Assembly (NCBI GenBank): GCA_945872375.1
Contig: CAMBYR010000022.1
Span: forward strand, 1 to 15,070
Length of the DNA stretch: 15,070 nt
DNA from: an uncultured Blautia sp.
Lineage (GTDB): Bacteria > Bacillota > Clostridia > Lachnospirales > Lachnospiraceae
Direction of reading: 5' to 3'
Shown: positions 7,590 to 15,070 of the stretch, in pieces
Position numbering within the stretch: position 1 is the stretch's first letter
Layout: every line of letters begins with the position of its first letter
Made by a program: the position numbers and the translations under genes
Notes under the pieces: generated by a model
The model's database searches: none
Told to the model about the DNA's origin: nothing
What the model saw: only the letters and a program-made list of their open reading frames with translations

Positions 7590-9100
7590 TATTTAGCCCC
7601 CTTTCCGTTTGACGGACCTTTTTCCATTGCCAGCTCCAGGATCTTCTCCTGTGTTGCTTCCTGGCGGGAAAGTTCGCCGGTCTTGCGTCCATTGCACATA
7701 ACGATGATTCTGTCTGCCATACCAAGGATCTCCGGCATTTCAGAGGAAATCAGAATGATGGCATAGCCTTTCAGTGCAAGCTCACCCATGATCGCATAAA
7801 TTTCTGCTTTTGCACCTACGTCAACACCCTTGGTCGGCTCGTCCATGATAACAACTTTCATTTCCTGGCTGAGTGCCTTGGCAACAACTACCTTCTGTTG
7901 GTTACCACCGGACAGAGAGCTTGCCGGCTGGAAAATATCCACTGCCTTGGTATCTACATCTTCCAGAAGCTTCTTCGCCAGTTCTCTTTCTGTCTTTTCA
8001 TCGTTGATACCGTTCTTCGCGTATTTGCTGATGGTCGGAAGGGTTACGTTTCTTCCAAGACCCCAGCTCATGATCAGACCTTCTTTCTGACGGTCCTCCG
8101 GAAGAAGGATAATACCTTTATCCATTGCCTCAGACGGCTGTTTAATATAAACTTCTTTACCTTCCAGATAAACTTTTCCGGAATCTGCCTTTGTAATTCC
8201 ACAGATGCTTTCCACAACCTCTGTACGACCTGCGCCTACCAGACCGGTAAGTCCCACGATCTCTCCTGCGCGTACATTAAAGGAAACATTTTTGTAGAAA
8301 CCGACTCTGGACAGATCCTCTACTCTCAGCATTTCCTTTCCCGGTTTTACTTCCGGCTTCGGGAACAGATCCTTGATCTCACGGCCAACCATGGCTTTGA
8401 TCAGGTCCGCATTGGTGATTCCGTCTACATCATAGGTTCCGATGTACTGAGAATCACGGAATACGGTAACACGGGAAGCCAGGCGGTACATATCCTCAAA
8501 ACGATGGGAAATGAAGATAATGGATACGCCTTCTTCTTTCAGCTTATCTACAATTCGATAAAGCTCTTCGGATTCTCTTCTTGTAAGCGCTGCGGTAGGC
8601 TCATCAAGAATAACGATCTTTGCATTGGTGGAAAGTGCTTTTGCAATCTCTACCATCTGCTGCTGAGCAACACTTAAGGTACCCATTTCTGCAGTTGCAT
8701 CAAAGTCCGCATTCAGCTCTTTCAGAAGCTTGTTTGCCTCTGCATTCATGGCTTTCCACTGAATCATATGGTTTTTGATGATTTCATGTCCCATGAAAAT
8801 GTTTTCTGCAACAGTCAGATGCGGATAAGACGTAGGATGCTGATAAACGGCTGCAATACCTGCTGCCTGGGCATCTTTCGGACCTTTGAAATCAACTTTC
8901 TGTCCGTTCAGGAACATTTCGCCTTCTTCCGCCTTGTGTACTCCGGTAATAACCTTGATAAAGGTTGATTTTCCCGCACCGTTTTCGCCCATCAGTGCGT
9001 GAACTTCGCCCGGCTTCAGCTGGAACTGTACATTGTTCAGTGCCTTTACACCGGGGAAAATCTTGGTAATGCCTTTTAATTCAAGAACATATTCAGACAC
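7589..9100 (-). CDS. rhaT: Sugar ABC transporter ATPase, RhaT-like (GTG start)
   Basis: This is a 503-residue duplicated ATPase of the ribose/rhamnose (CUT2) class that powers sugar uptake. In the first half, Walker A is GENGAGKS (38-45), the signature is the degenerate LSVAQQQ (142-148), Walker B is VILDEP (163-168) and the switch His is 199. In the second half, Walker A is degenerate (GLVGAGRTE, 286-294, Arg replacing Lys), with intact LSGGNQQK (396-403) and Walker B VVIMDEP (416-422). This asymmetry is normal for CUT2 ATPases. The frame stays open to 9220, but I place the start at a GTG (9100): AGGGAGGA lies about 9 bases before it, the conserved protein begins immediately after, and the upstream ATG at 9139 falls at or before the predicted transcription start. 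It is the first gene of the transporter operon and is divergent from the two-component genes. Confidence 0.87.
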   Translation of the reverse strand: MSEYVLELKGITKIFPGVKALNNVQFQLKPGEVHALMGENGAGKSTFIKVITGVHKAEEGEMFLNGQKVDFKGPKDAQAAGIAAVYQHPTSYPHLTVAENIFMGHEIIKNHMIQWKAMNAEANKLLKELNADFDATAEMGTLSVAQQQMVEIAKALSTNAKIVILDEPTAALTRRESEELYRIVDKLKEEGVSIIFISHRFEDMYRLASRVTVFRDSQYIGTYDVDGITNADLIKAMVGREIKDLFPKPEVKPGKEMLRVEDLSRVGFYKNVSFNVRAGEIVGLTGLVGAGRTEVVESICGITKADSGKVYLEGKEVYIKQPSEAMDKGIILLPEDRQKEGLIMSWGLGRNVTLPTISKYAKNGINDEKTERELAKKLLEDVDTKAVDIFQPASSLSGGNQQKVVVAKALSQEMKVVIMDEPTKGVDVGAKAEIYAIMGELALKGYAIILISSEMPEILGMADRIIVMCNGRKTGELSRQEATQEKILELAMEKGPSNGKGAK

Positions 9101-9143
9101 GGCCTTTTCTCCTCCCTTTGCTGTTCTTTTTTGATTCATATAA

Positions 9144-9152
9144 ATTGTACCA
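9144..9152 (-). promoter_or_regulatory. Promoter of the transporter operon (extended -10)
   Basis: On the minus strand TGGTACAAT (9152-9144) is an extended -10 element. The -35 position (9172-9167) is TTTTTT, a poor match, which is typical of an activator-dependent promoter. Transcription would start near 9137, leaving a leader of about 35 nt before the GTG of the ATPase gene. Confidence 0.55.
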
Positions 9153-9163
9153 TTAGTGCCCAA

Positions 9164-9217
9164 CAGAAAAAATGGGAATATCTTTGGAATTCGGGTAAAA
9201 TATTTTCCATTTTTCTG
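9164..9217. promoter_or_regulatory. Inverted repeat, candidate operator
   Basis: CAGAAAAAATGGGAATAT (9164-9181) and the reverse complement of 9200-9217 (CAGAAAAATGGAAAATAT) agree at 14 of 18 positions, separated by 18 bases. The left arm covers the poor -35 region of the transporter promoter, and the right arm lies between the two divergent promoters. The position suits an activator of the transporter, most simply the adjacent AraC-type response regulator. A-rich arms make a chance match possible. Confidence 0.4.
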
Positions 9218-9258
9218 CACAATTTTCTCCTCTTTTTCTCGTATTCATCTGTGATTTA

Positions 9259-9267
9259 TGCTACAAT
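9259..9267 (+). promoter_or_regulatory. Promoter of the two-component operon (extended -10)
   Basis: TGCTACAAT is an extended -10 element on the plus strand; the -35 region is weak. Transcription would start near 9274, about 50 bases before the response-regulator ATG. It faces away from the transporter promoter about 107 bases to its left. Confidence 0.5.
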
Positions 9268-9323
9268 AATGGCATCGTGAACAGTTTGATATTTTTGTAT
9301 TTATCTCACAGAAGGAGACAAAC

Positions 9324-10880
9324 ATGAAATTACTGATTGTAGATGATGAGGAACTGACAAGAAACGGTGTCATTTCGTCTATTGACTGGACTTCCCTGGG
9401 AATCAGCCAGGTCCTTCAGGCTGACGACGGCATTCATGGTCTTGAAGCGGCGCTTAAGTACCGACCGGAAATTATCCTCTGCGATGTCCGTATGCCCCGT
9501 ATGGATGGAATCTCCATGCTGGAACGTCTGGAGCAGGAGCTTCCTGATACAGTCTCCATTTTTATGAGCGGTTATTCCGATAAAGAATATTTAAAAGCAG
9601 CCATCAAGCTGCGGGCAGTCAATTATATCGAAAAGCCTCTGAATCCCGATGAGATCCGGGAGGCTGTTGCAGAAGCAAGAGAGCTTTATCTGAAAAAAAT
9701 TCATTCCCGCAGAGGAGAAACGATCCATTCCTTGGAAACTGCCTCCCGGCTTGCGCTGCAGCTCACCGTTCCTTCTGAAAGCAGTACCGAAGCCATTGAG
9801 GAGCTTTGCCGGGAACTTTCTCTGCATATCTCTCCCGGCACATATTTTACCGCTCTTATTATCCGCATGGATGTGGCAACAGAGCCGGCCGATGAAGCTC
9901 TTCGTGAAATTCATGAGGAATTTCAGGAATTTCTGAAAAAGCATCATTTTGACTGTCTCTATGTAAAAAAACGGGTGCAGCACCTGGTGTATTTTGTTTA
10001 TGGGCCCTCCCGTCCCTCTCCGGTCATGCTTCAGACCATCGGAGAATTTCTCAACAGCCGTTACCAGGTTTTCGGCAGGCATTACATCTCCGCCGGTGAT
10101 ACCTTTTCCGGAATTTTCAAGGCATATCAGTCCTATGCCTCTGCCGTGATCCTTTTGCAGAGCAGCTATTTTTTCCCGGAAAATGCCTTCCTGATCTCAT
10201 CCCCGGAAAAAGAACCTTCAAAAGGAAAAACAATGCCTTCCGATCCGGAAAACAGTTTTTCCGAAGCGCTTTCCTCAAAAAACCACCAGGCTGCTCTTCG
10301 CATCCTGGATACACTGAAGGATTATTTTGAAAACAACCGCTCCATTCTCCCCAATCAGGCCAGAGATCTGTATTATAAGCTGTTTCTCTCTCTGATCTCT
10401 GCGCGGAAGCAGATGAAGATCACGGGTTCCATTTCCCCGGGTGATGAAAACATTTCCGATACCATGGAGCATTGTTTCAGTTTTTGCGAACTGCATCAGG
10501 TTCTTTCAGAAAAAACAGAACTGTTTTTCCGGGATGTTGATAATTCCACGGAGGAAAATCCGACGATTTTCCTGATCAAGGACTATATCAGCAAAAACTA
10601 TTCCACAGAAACGCTTTCCGTAAAGGATATCAGCAGCCACGTATTTCTGTCCGCTTCCTATGTATGTACCTTTTTTAAGAACGAAACCGGACAGACTCTG
10701 AACCAGTATATTACGGAATATCGAATGGAACGGGCCAAACAGCTTCTGGAAGATTCCCGCTATAAAATATCCGATATTTCCTCCAGAGTCGGTTACAGTG
10801 ACGGTAACTATTTTGGAAAAAGCTTCAAAAAATATACAGGACTCTCTCCATCGGAATACAGAGAGAAAATGCTGAAATGA
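9324..10880 (+). CDS. YesN-type response regulator with AraC HTH
   Basis: This 518-residue response regulator has a receiver domain at residues 1 to about 122, with acidic residues D7 and D8, phospho-acceptor D54 in LCDVRMPRMDG, S82 and K104. A long central region (about 140-400) has no motif I recognise, as is usual in YesN-like proteins. An AraC-type double helix-turn-helix occupies residues about 411-518, ending VGYSDGNYFGKSFKKYTGLSPSEYR. Phosphorylation by the next gene product would activate DNA binding. AAGGAG lies about 7 bases before the ATG. The gene overlaps the kinase gene by 4 bp (ATGA). Being divergent from the sugar transporter operon makes that operon its most likely target; direct evidence would need binding data. 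Confidence 0.92.
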   Translation: MKLLIVDDEELTRNGVISSIDWTSLGISQVLQADDGIHGLEAALKYRPEIILCDVRMPRMDGISMLERLEQELPDTVSIFMSGYSDKEYLKAAIKLRAVNYIEKPLNPDEIREAVAEARELYLKKIHSRRGETIHSLETASRLALQLTVPSESSTEAIEELCRELSLHISPGTYFTALIIRMDVATEPADEALREIHEEFQEFLKKHHFDCLYVKKRVQHLVYFVYGPSRPSPVMLQTIGEFLNSRYQVFGRHYISAGDTFSGIFKAYQSYASAVILLQSSYFFPENAFLISSPEKEPSKGKTMPSDPENSFSEALSSKNHQAALRILDTLKDYFENNRSILPNQARDLYYKLFLSLISARKQMKITGSISPGDENISDTMEHCFSFCELHQVLSEKTELFFRDVDNSTEENPTIFLIKDYISKNYSTETLSVKDISSHVFLSASYVCTFFKNETGQTLNQYITEYRMERAKQLLEDSRYKISDISSRVGYSDGNYFGKSFKKYTGLSPSEYREKMLK

Positions 10881-12697
10881 AGAGCCTGTTTCTGAAAGCA
10901 CGGCAAATTTACGGGGATTTAAGCCTCCAGTCCAAATATACACTGGCACTGATGCTGATCGTCACCATCCCCGTTCTGATGCTTGGTATCTTCTTTTATG
11001 GCAAACTGTATGATATGACCGTTTCCTATACGATCCGCCAGGAGCAGGATGCCTCTGCAAAAACCGCTCCGATTATTGAGGAAACCCTTCAGGAGGTCCT
11101 GGATGCCTGTCAGGAAACTGCCAACCATCCTTTTTTCCGGAAATTATTTTTTGAACCTGTGAATTCGCCCTTATCTGCGATGGCAGAGCTGCCGGAGGCA
11201 GAAGATTTTCTGAATCTGACAAAAACCATTCAATCCAGAGGAACCGTTTCCAGCATTCGTATCTATATGAATTTTTCCAACGAATCGAATCTTTTTTATA
11301 CAAATGATTCCTCCGGTCAGGTGTTCGCCCATGCAAAAGATATTTACGGAACCTACTGGTATGGTATTTTTCAGGGAAACCTCCGGACCAGCGAGCTTTT
11401 CTGTCCATCCTTCTACCTGGGTGCCCAGGAGCAGGAACGGTTTGGGGACATGGCCTATATCCGAAAATTGTCCCTGTACTACCACGGAAAAACCTATCCT
11501 GTGTATGCTGTCATATACTATCGTTCCGCACCGATTACGGAGATCCTGTCCCAGAATCTTTCACTTCCGGGAAGTGTTTCCTACATTATCAATGAGCGGA
11601 ATTCTCTGGTGGCTTCCTCGGATGAATCCCTTTCCGGAATTTACTGGCTGAGTTATGAGACCATCGAAGAATCTGTCATGTCTTCCAACAATTTTATTGA
11701 GAGAACCATCCTCGACAATAAGATCTATGCAGGATTCTACAGAATCTCCCAGCCCGGATGGTTTATGGTTACGGTCCTTCCCTCAAAGCCTCTCCTGGAT
11801 GAGAGTCATTCCCTCATAGGGCAGTATATTCTCATGTATTTTCTGTTTCTGATCCTGGCTCTTTGTCTGGCAAATATACTTGCCCGTTCCATTACCGGAC
11901 GTATTTCTTCTGTGATCCGGCAGATGAGCAAGGTTCGCAAGGGTTCTCTGCAGCCTATGGACAGCCCGGTTTATCACGATGAAGTGGGTGATCTCATCGA
12001 TACGTACAACTATATGACCAGAACCATCGATCAGCTGATCGTGGAACAGAGACAGGCCGCAGAAGATCTCCGTATTGCAGAGTTTAATTCTCTCCAGGCG
12101 CAGATCAATCCGCATTTTCTGTATAATACCATGGACATGATCAACTGGCTTGCCCTTCAGGGACAGAATTCCCAGGTTTCCCAGGCGGTGCAGGCCCTGT
12201 CAAAATTCTACAAGCTGACGCTCAGCCGCAAACAGAGCATCAGTACCATTGCCAGAGAAGAGGAACACGTTTCCATTTATATCCGTCTTCAGAATATGCG
12301 TTACAATGACAGTATTTCTTTCGTATCCGATATTCCTGACGAGCTTATGGAATATCAGATTCCGAAGCTCACCCTGCAGCCCGTGATCGAAAATTCGATC
12401 CTTCACGGTATTCTGGAACGCGAAACGAAATCGGGAACCATTGTCCTTACCGGATGGATGGAGGATCAGGATATTGTACTTTTGATTTCAGATGACGGTG
12501 TGGGCATTCCTCCGGAGCGGCTGAGAACCATCCTCACGGGAATGGGCAGCAGTACCTCGGGCGGCACAAATATTGCCATATACAACACCCATCGAAGACT
12601 TCAGATCCTTTATGGTCCCGATTATGGACTGGCCTACTCCAGCGAATGCGGCAAGGGAACAGAGGTTCAGATCCGCATTCCTGCACGAAAAGAATAA
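10877..12697 (+). CDS. YesM-type sensor histidine kinase
   Basis: This 606-residue membrane kinase should sense an extracellular signal and phosphorylate the upstream response regulator. Transmembrane helix 1 spans about 22-43. A large extracellular region (about 45-312) is consistent with a Cache-type sensor, with helix 2 at about 315-336. A HAMP linker follows (about 337-390). The His_kinase domain has the acceptor His413 in QAQINPHFLYNTMDMINWL. The ATPase domain has its N-box at QPVIENSILHGI (501-512), DDGVGIP (539-545), and a G-rich segment GMGSSTSGGTNIAIYN. The start overlaps the regulator stop as ATGA, giving translational coupling. The context suggests a sugar signal, possibly rhamnose or a rhamnose-containing saccharide. 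The gene ends just before a terminator shared with convergent rhaA. Confidence 0.92.
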   Translation: MKSLFLKARQIYGDLSLQSKYTLALMLIVTIPVLMLGIFFYGKLYDMTVSYTIRQEQDASAKTAPIIEETLQEVLDACQETANHPFFRKLFFEPVNSPLSAMAELPEAEDFLNLTKTIQSRGTVSSIRIYMNFSNESNLFYTNDSSGQVFAHAKDIYGTYWYGIFQGNLRTSELFCPSFYLGAQEQERFGDMAYIRKLSLYYHGKTYPVYAVIYYRSAPITEILSQNLSLPGSVSYIINERNSLVASSDESLSGIYWLSYETIEESVMSSNNFIERTILDNKIYAGFYRISQPGWFMVTVLPSKPLLDESHSLIGQYILMYFLFLILALCLANILARSITGRISSVIRQMSKVRKGSLQPMDSPVYHDEVGDLIDTYNYMTRTIDQLIVEQRQAAEDLRIAEFNSLQAQINPHFLYNTMDMINWLALQGQNSQVSQAVQALSKFYKLTLSRKQSISTIAREEEHVSIYIRLQNMRYNDSISFVSDIPDELMEYQIPKLTLQPVIENSILHGILERETKSGTIVLTGWMEDQDIVLLISDDGVGIPPERLRTILTGMGSSTSGGTNIAIYNTHRRLQILYGPDYGLAYSSECGKGTEVQIRIPARKE

Positions 12698-12706
12698 TCC
12701 CCACGC

Positions 12707-12745
12707 AAAAGCACCGCCTCCCCCATACAGGGAAGCGGTGCTTTT
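12707..12745. terminator. Bidirectional terminator between kinase gene and rhaA
   Basis: AAAAGCACCGC (12707-12717) pairs with GCGGTGCTTTT (12735-12745), with CCC/GGG pairing possible in the loop. On the plus strand the stem runs into seven Ts, a strong terminator for the two-component operon. On the minus strand it is followed by four Ts, so it can also end the rhaBA transcript, whose last stop codon is at 12782. Confidence 0.88.
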
Positions 12746-12781
12746 TTTGAATATGTGTATAAAAGATTAGAAGGCTGCTGC

Positions 12782-14044
12782 TTATGCTCTCTTGGAAAGA
12801 ACTTCTGCTTCGTATTTTTCTACTTCTTCGAACCACTTTGCACCTGCCGGTACGCCGCATTCTTCGCAGTAGTAATCCCATACTTCGCCGAACGGGAAGG
12901 TCTTTACTTCTTCCTGAACAGTCATCAGTTTTGTCATATTGTTTGTATCCTGAAGAGCTTTCATCTCTGCGTTTGGCTGAAGAAGCGCAAACAGAAGAGC
13001 TTTTTCCATATTGCGAAGACCTGTGGTCCATGCAGAAATACGGTTAATGCTTGCATCGAAATAGTCAAGAGCAATGTATACACGATTCAGTGCATCGTTG
13101 CGAACGATCTCTTTTGCGATCTCTCTTGTCTCATCATCGAAAAGAACTACATGGTCGGAATCCCAGCGGATCGGACGTGTTACATGCAGAGCCAGTTCCG
13201 GGAAGAAGCACAGCAGAGCCGGAATCTTGTCGGATACGACTTCTGTAGGATGATAATGTCCATTGTCCATCAGAGGCAGGCATTTATCCTTGTGCATTGC
13301 AGCGAAGGAAAGAGAAAATTCTGCGCTTCCTGCGGTAAATGCTTCCACACCGATACCAAATACTTTGGATTCTACGCATGGTTTTACGAGGTTTGTATCA
13401 AATGGCTCGGAAAGAATTTCTTCGATGGATTCTTTATAACGCATTCTCGGGCCCATTCTGTCTCCCGGGATATCCTTGAATCCGTCACCGGTCCAGATAT
13501 TCATAACACAGGGAACACCTGTCTGCTCTGCAAAATACTGAGAAATGCGGATGCAGGCTTTTCCGTGATTGATCCAGAATCTTCTGGTTTCTTCATCAGG
13601 GCTGGAAAGTGTCAATCCGTCTTTTACCTTTGGGCTGGAGAAGAATGTTGGGTTGAAATCAAGTCCCATACCTCTTTCTTTTGCAAAATCAACCCATTTC
13701 TGGAAATGCTTCGGCTCGAGCTGATCTCTGTCTACCCATTCGCCCTCTTCAAAAATAGCATAGCTTGCATGAACATTGATTTTTTTCTTACCAGGTGCAA
13801 GAGACATTACTTTGTCCATATCTGCCAGAAGTTCTTCCGGATTTCTTGCCTTTCCGGGATAATTTCCGGTTGTCTGGATACCGCCTGTCAGCGGGCCGTC
13901 CTGGTCAAATCCTTTTACGTCGTCGCCCTGCCAGCAATGCAGAGATACAGGAACGGTTTTCAGAATTTCAATCGCCTTGTCAGTGTCTACGCCAATTTCT
14001 GCATATCTTGCTTTTGCGTATTCATATCTTTCCTTGATAGTCAT
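12782..14044 (-). CDS. rhaA: L-rhamnose isomerase
   Basis: This 420-residue enzyme converts L-rhamnose to L-rhamnulose, the first cytoplasmic step of rhamnose breakdown. It is close to the length of E. coli RhaA (419) and clearly homologous throughout, for example HVTRPIRWDSDHVVLFDDET and LDYFDASINRISAW. The metal ligands appear as E225 (VESK), D260 (LMDNGH), H287 (LHVTRP) and D327 (ALDYFD). The catalytic residues H263, D295 and D297 are present, so the enzyme should be active. AAGGAGGAG precedes the ATG by about 10 bases. It lies 54 bp after rhaB on the same strand with no terminator between them, so the two form an operon. A long plus-strand open frame over this gene is an antisense artefact. 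Confidence 0.97.
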   Translation of the reverse strand: MTIKERYEYAKARYAEIGVDTDKAIEILKTVPVSLHCWQGDDVKGFDQDGPLTGGIQTTGNYPGKARNPEELLADMDKVMSLAPGKKKINVHASYAIFEEGEWVDRDQLEPKHFQKWVDFAKERGMGLDFNPTFFSSPKVKDGLTLSSPDEETRRFWINHGKACIRISQYFAEQTGVPCVMNIWTGDGFKDIPGDRMGPRMRYKESIEEILSEPFDTNLVKPCVESKVFGIGVEAFTAGSAEFSLSFAAMHKDKCLPLMDNGHYHPTEVVSDKIPALLCFFPELALHVTRPIRWDSDHVVLFDDETREIAKEIVRNDALNRVYIALDYFDASINRISAWTTGLRNMEKALLFALLQPNAEMKALQDTNNMTKLMTVQEEVKTFPFGEVWDYYCEECGVPAGAKWFEEVEKYEAEVLSKRA

Positions 14045-14098
14045 TTGAGATTCTCCTCCTTATAAATATGTTTTTACCACATACTGCCCGTAAGGCAA

Positions 14099-15070
14099 TT
14101 ATGCGTTGTAAATCTTGATTCCGAATGATTCATGAATCACAGTACGTGCTTCTTCAACAGAAGAAAATACGCCTGCCTTCAGCATCTGAGCAGTAATGTT
14201 TCCGATTGCGGTTGCCTCTCCCGGGCCTGCATGAACTTCTTTTCCTGTTGCTTTTGCTGTCAGTTCATTTAAGTATCCTGCATTGGAGCCGCCGCCGACT
14301 ACATGGATTCTGCTGTAGGTTCTGCCTGTCATTTCTTCCAGTTCTTTTGCAGTCTTTGCATAGCATTCTGCAAGGCTGGTGTAAATAACGGTTGCAATTT
14401 CTCCCAGTGTTTCCGGAACCTTCTGACCGGTTCTGCGGCAGTAATCCTTTACTTCCTCTGTCATGTTTTCCGGAGAAAGGAAGCACTCATCGTTTGCATC
14501 CACTCTGGACGGGAAATCTTTTGCTTCTTCTGCCATGGAACAGATTTCTGCAAAGCTGTATGCATCATTGTATTCATGACGTACAGACTGAATCATCCAC
14601 AGTCCCATGATATTCTTCAGATAACGGAAACGTCCTGCATATCCGCCTTCATTTGTCAGGTTCATTTCACAGCTCTTTTTGGAGCAATCCGGCTCTTTTC
14701 TTTCCAGACCCATTAAGGACCAGGTTCCGGAGCTGATATAGATAAAGTCGTCATCGTTGGCCGGTACAGCAAGTACCGCGGATCCGGTATCATGAGTTGC
14801 CGGAGCAACCACTTCCAGATCAAAGCCAACCTCTTTCTGAACTTCCTCGCTTAAATGTCCGATGCTGGTTCCCGGCATGATCAGCTTCTGGAAGATCTTT
14901 TTCGGATAACCAAGCATTTCGATCAGTTCATAATCCCAGTCTTTGGTGTAGGGATTTACAAGCTGTCCGGTAGTTGCTTCTGTATATTCGCAGGTCTTCT
15001 TTCCTGTCAGCAGATAATGGAAATAATCCGGTACATGAAGAAGTGTTTCTGCCTGCTCCAGATATTCCGG
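14099..15070 (-). CDS. rhaB: Rhamnulokinase (3' part)
   Basis: This is the C-terminal 323 residues of an FGGY-family sugar kinase that phosphorylates L-rhamnulose at position 1 using ATP. The frame stays open to the right edge, so the gene is cut by the window rather than truncated; an internal Met at 14917 is not the start, because upstream codons continue the homology (LLHVPDYFHYLLTGKKTCEYTEAT). Visible signatures are APATHDTGSAVLAVP, the phosphate-binding SSGTWSLMG, and the C-terminal GGGSNAGYLNELTAKATGKEV followed by GPGEATAIGN. Compared with the roughly 480-490 residues usual for RhaB, about 165 N-terminal residues are missing. It is the gene before rhaA in the operon. Confidence 0.95.
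   Translation of the reverse strand, partial: PEYLEQAETLLHVPDYFHYLLTGKKTCEYTEATTGQLVNPYTKDWDYELIEMLGYPKKIFQKLIMPGTSIGHLSEEVQKEVGFDLEVVAPATHDTGSAVLAVPANDDDFIYISSGTWSLMGLERKEPDCSKKSCEMNLTNEGGYAGRFRYLKNIMGLWMIQSVRHEYNDAYSFAEICSMAEEAKDFPSRVDANDECFLSPENMTEEVKDYCRRTGQKVPETLGEIATVIYTSLAECYAKTAKELEEMTGRTYSRIHVVGGGSNAGYLNELTAKATGKEVHAGPGEATAIGNITAQMLKAGVFSSVEEARTVIHESFGIKIYNA

Noticed and set aside
9197..9206. Perfect palindrome AAAATATTTT in the divergent promoter region
   Set aside because: Short and purely AT, expected by chance in such a region; the larger inverted repeat is the better operator candidate.
9101..9220. Extension of the transporter ATPase to an upstream ATG (9220 or 9139)
   Set aside because: Neither ATG has a good ribosome binding site, the extra residues do not resemble the family, and the predicted promoter lies within this stretch. 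The GTG at 9100 has a strong site.
12755..14065. A 436-residue plus-strand open frame across the rhaA region
   Set aside because: It is antisense to a clearly conserved rhamnose isomerase, is rich in Cys and Phe with no recognisable domain, and has no ribosome binding site.
14045..14098. Small TGCC/GGCA hairpin between rhaB and rhaA
   Set aside because: Only four base pairs and no T-run, so it is not supportable as a terminator or regulatory element.
14099..14917. Rhamnulokinase starting at an internal Met (14917)
   Set aside because: The frame continues upstream to the window edge with recognisable kinase sequence, so the gene is simply cut by the window.

Overview
The window looks like an L-rhamnose uptake and catabolism locus from a low-to-mid GC Firmicute, most likely a gut Lachnospiraceae-type Clostridia. 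Supporting this are strong AGGAGG-type ribosome binding sites, extended -10 promoters, a YesM/YesN-style two-component pair and the amino-acid signatures of the genes. The assignment is inferred from sequence style; no marker gene (rRNA, ribosomal protein) is present.

Layout from left to right. Bases 1-313 are an AT-rich non-coding stretch with a stem-loop and one convincing extended -10 promoter. Bases 314-3136 (minus) encode a 940-residue protein that fuses three parts of a corrinoid methyl-transfer system: a pterin-binding methyltransferase, a cobalamin-binding corrinoid protein and a UroD/MtaA-type methyltransferase. Bases 3314-4297 (minus) encode an AraC-family cupin/HTH regulator. Bases 4442-9100 (minus) are a four-gene sugar ABC transporter operon read in the order ATPase, permease, permease, binding protein, most like the rhamnose transporter RhaT-P-Q-S. 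Bases 9324-12697 (plus) are a response regulator and sensor kinase overlapping by 4 bp and diverging from the transporter. Bases 12782-15070 (minus) are rhamnose isomerase (rhaA), preceded by rhamnulokinase (rhaB), whose 5' part runs off the window.

How it fits together. The sensor kinase probably detects a sugar outside the cell and, through the response regulator, turns on the divergent transporter operon. Imported rhamnose would be isomerised by RhaA and phosphorylated by RhaB; the aldolase (rhaD) is not in the window. The unexpected member is the fused methyltransferase, next to its own AraC regulator and just downstream of the transporter. It suggests, without proving, that this locus also handles a methylated substrate (for example an O-methylated rhamnose or a methoxylated aglycone) and passes the methyl group to tetrahydrofolate, as acetogenic O-demethylase systems do with separate proteins.

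Terminators are visible after the transporter operon, after araC and between the convergent kinase and rhaA genes. I saw no tRNA, rRNA, insertion sequence, CRISPR array or attachment site.
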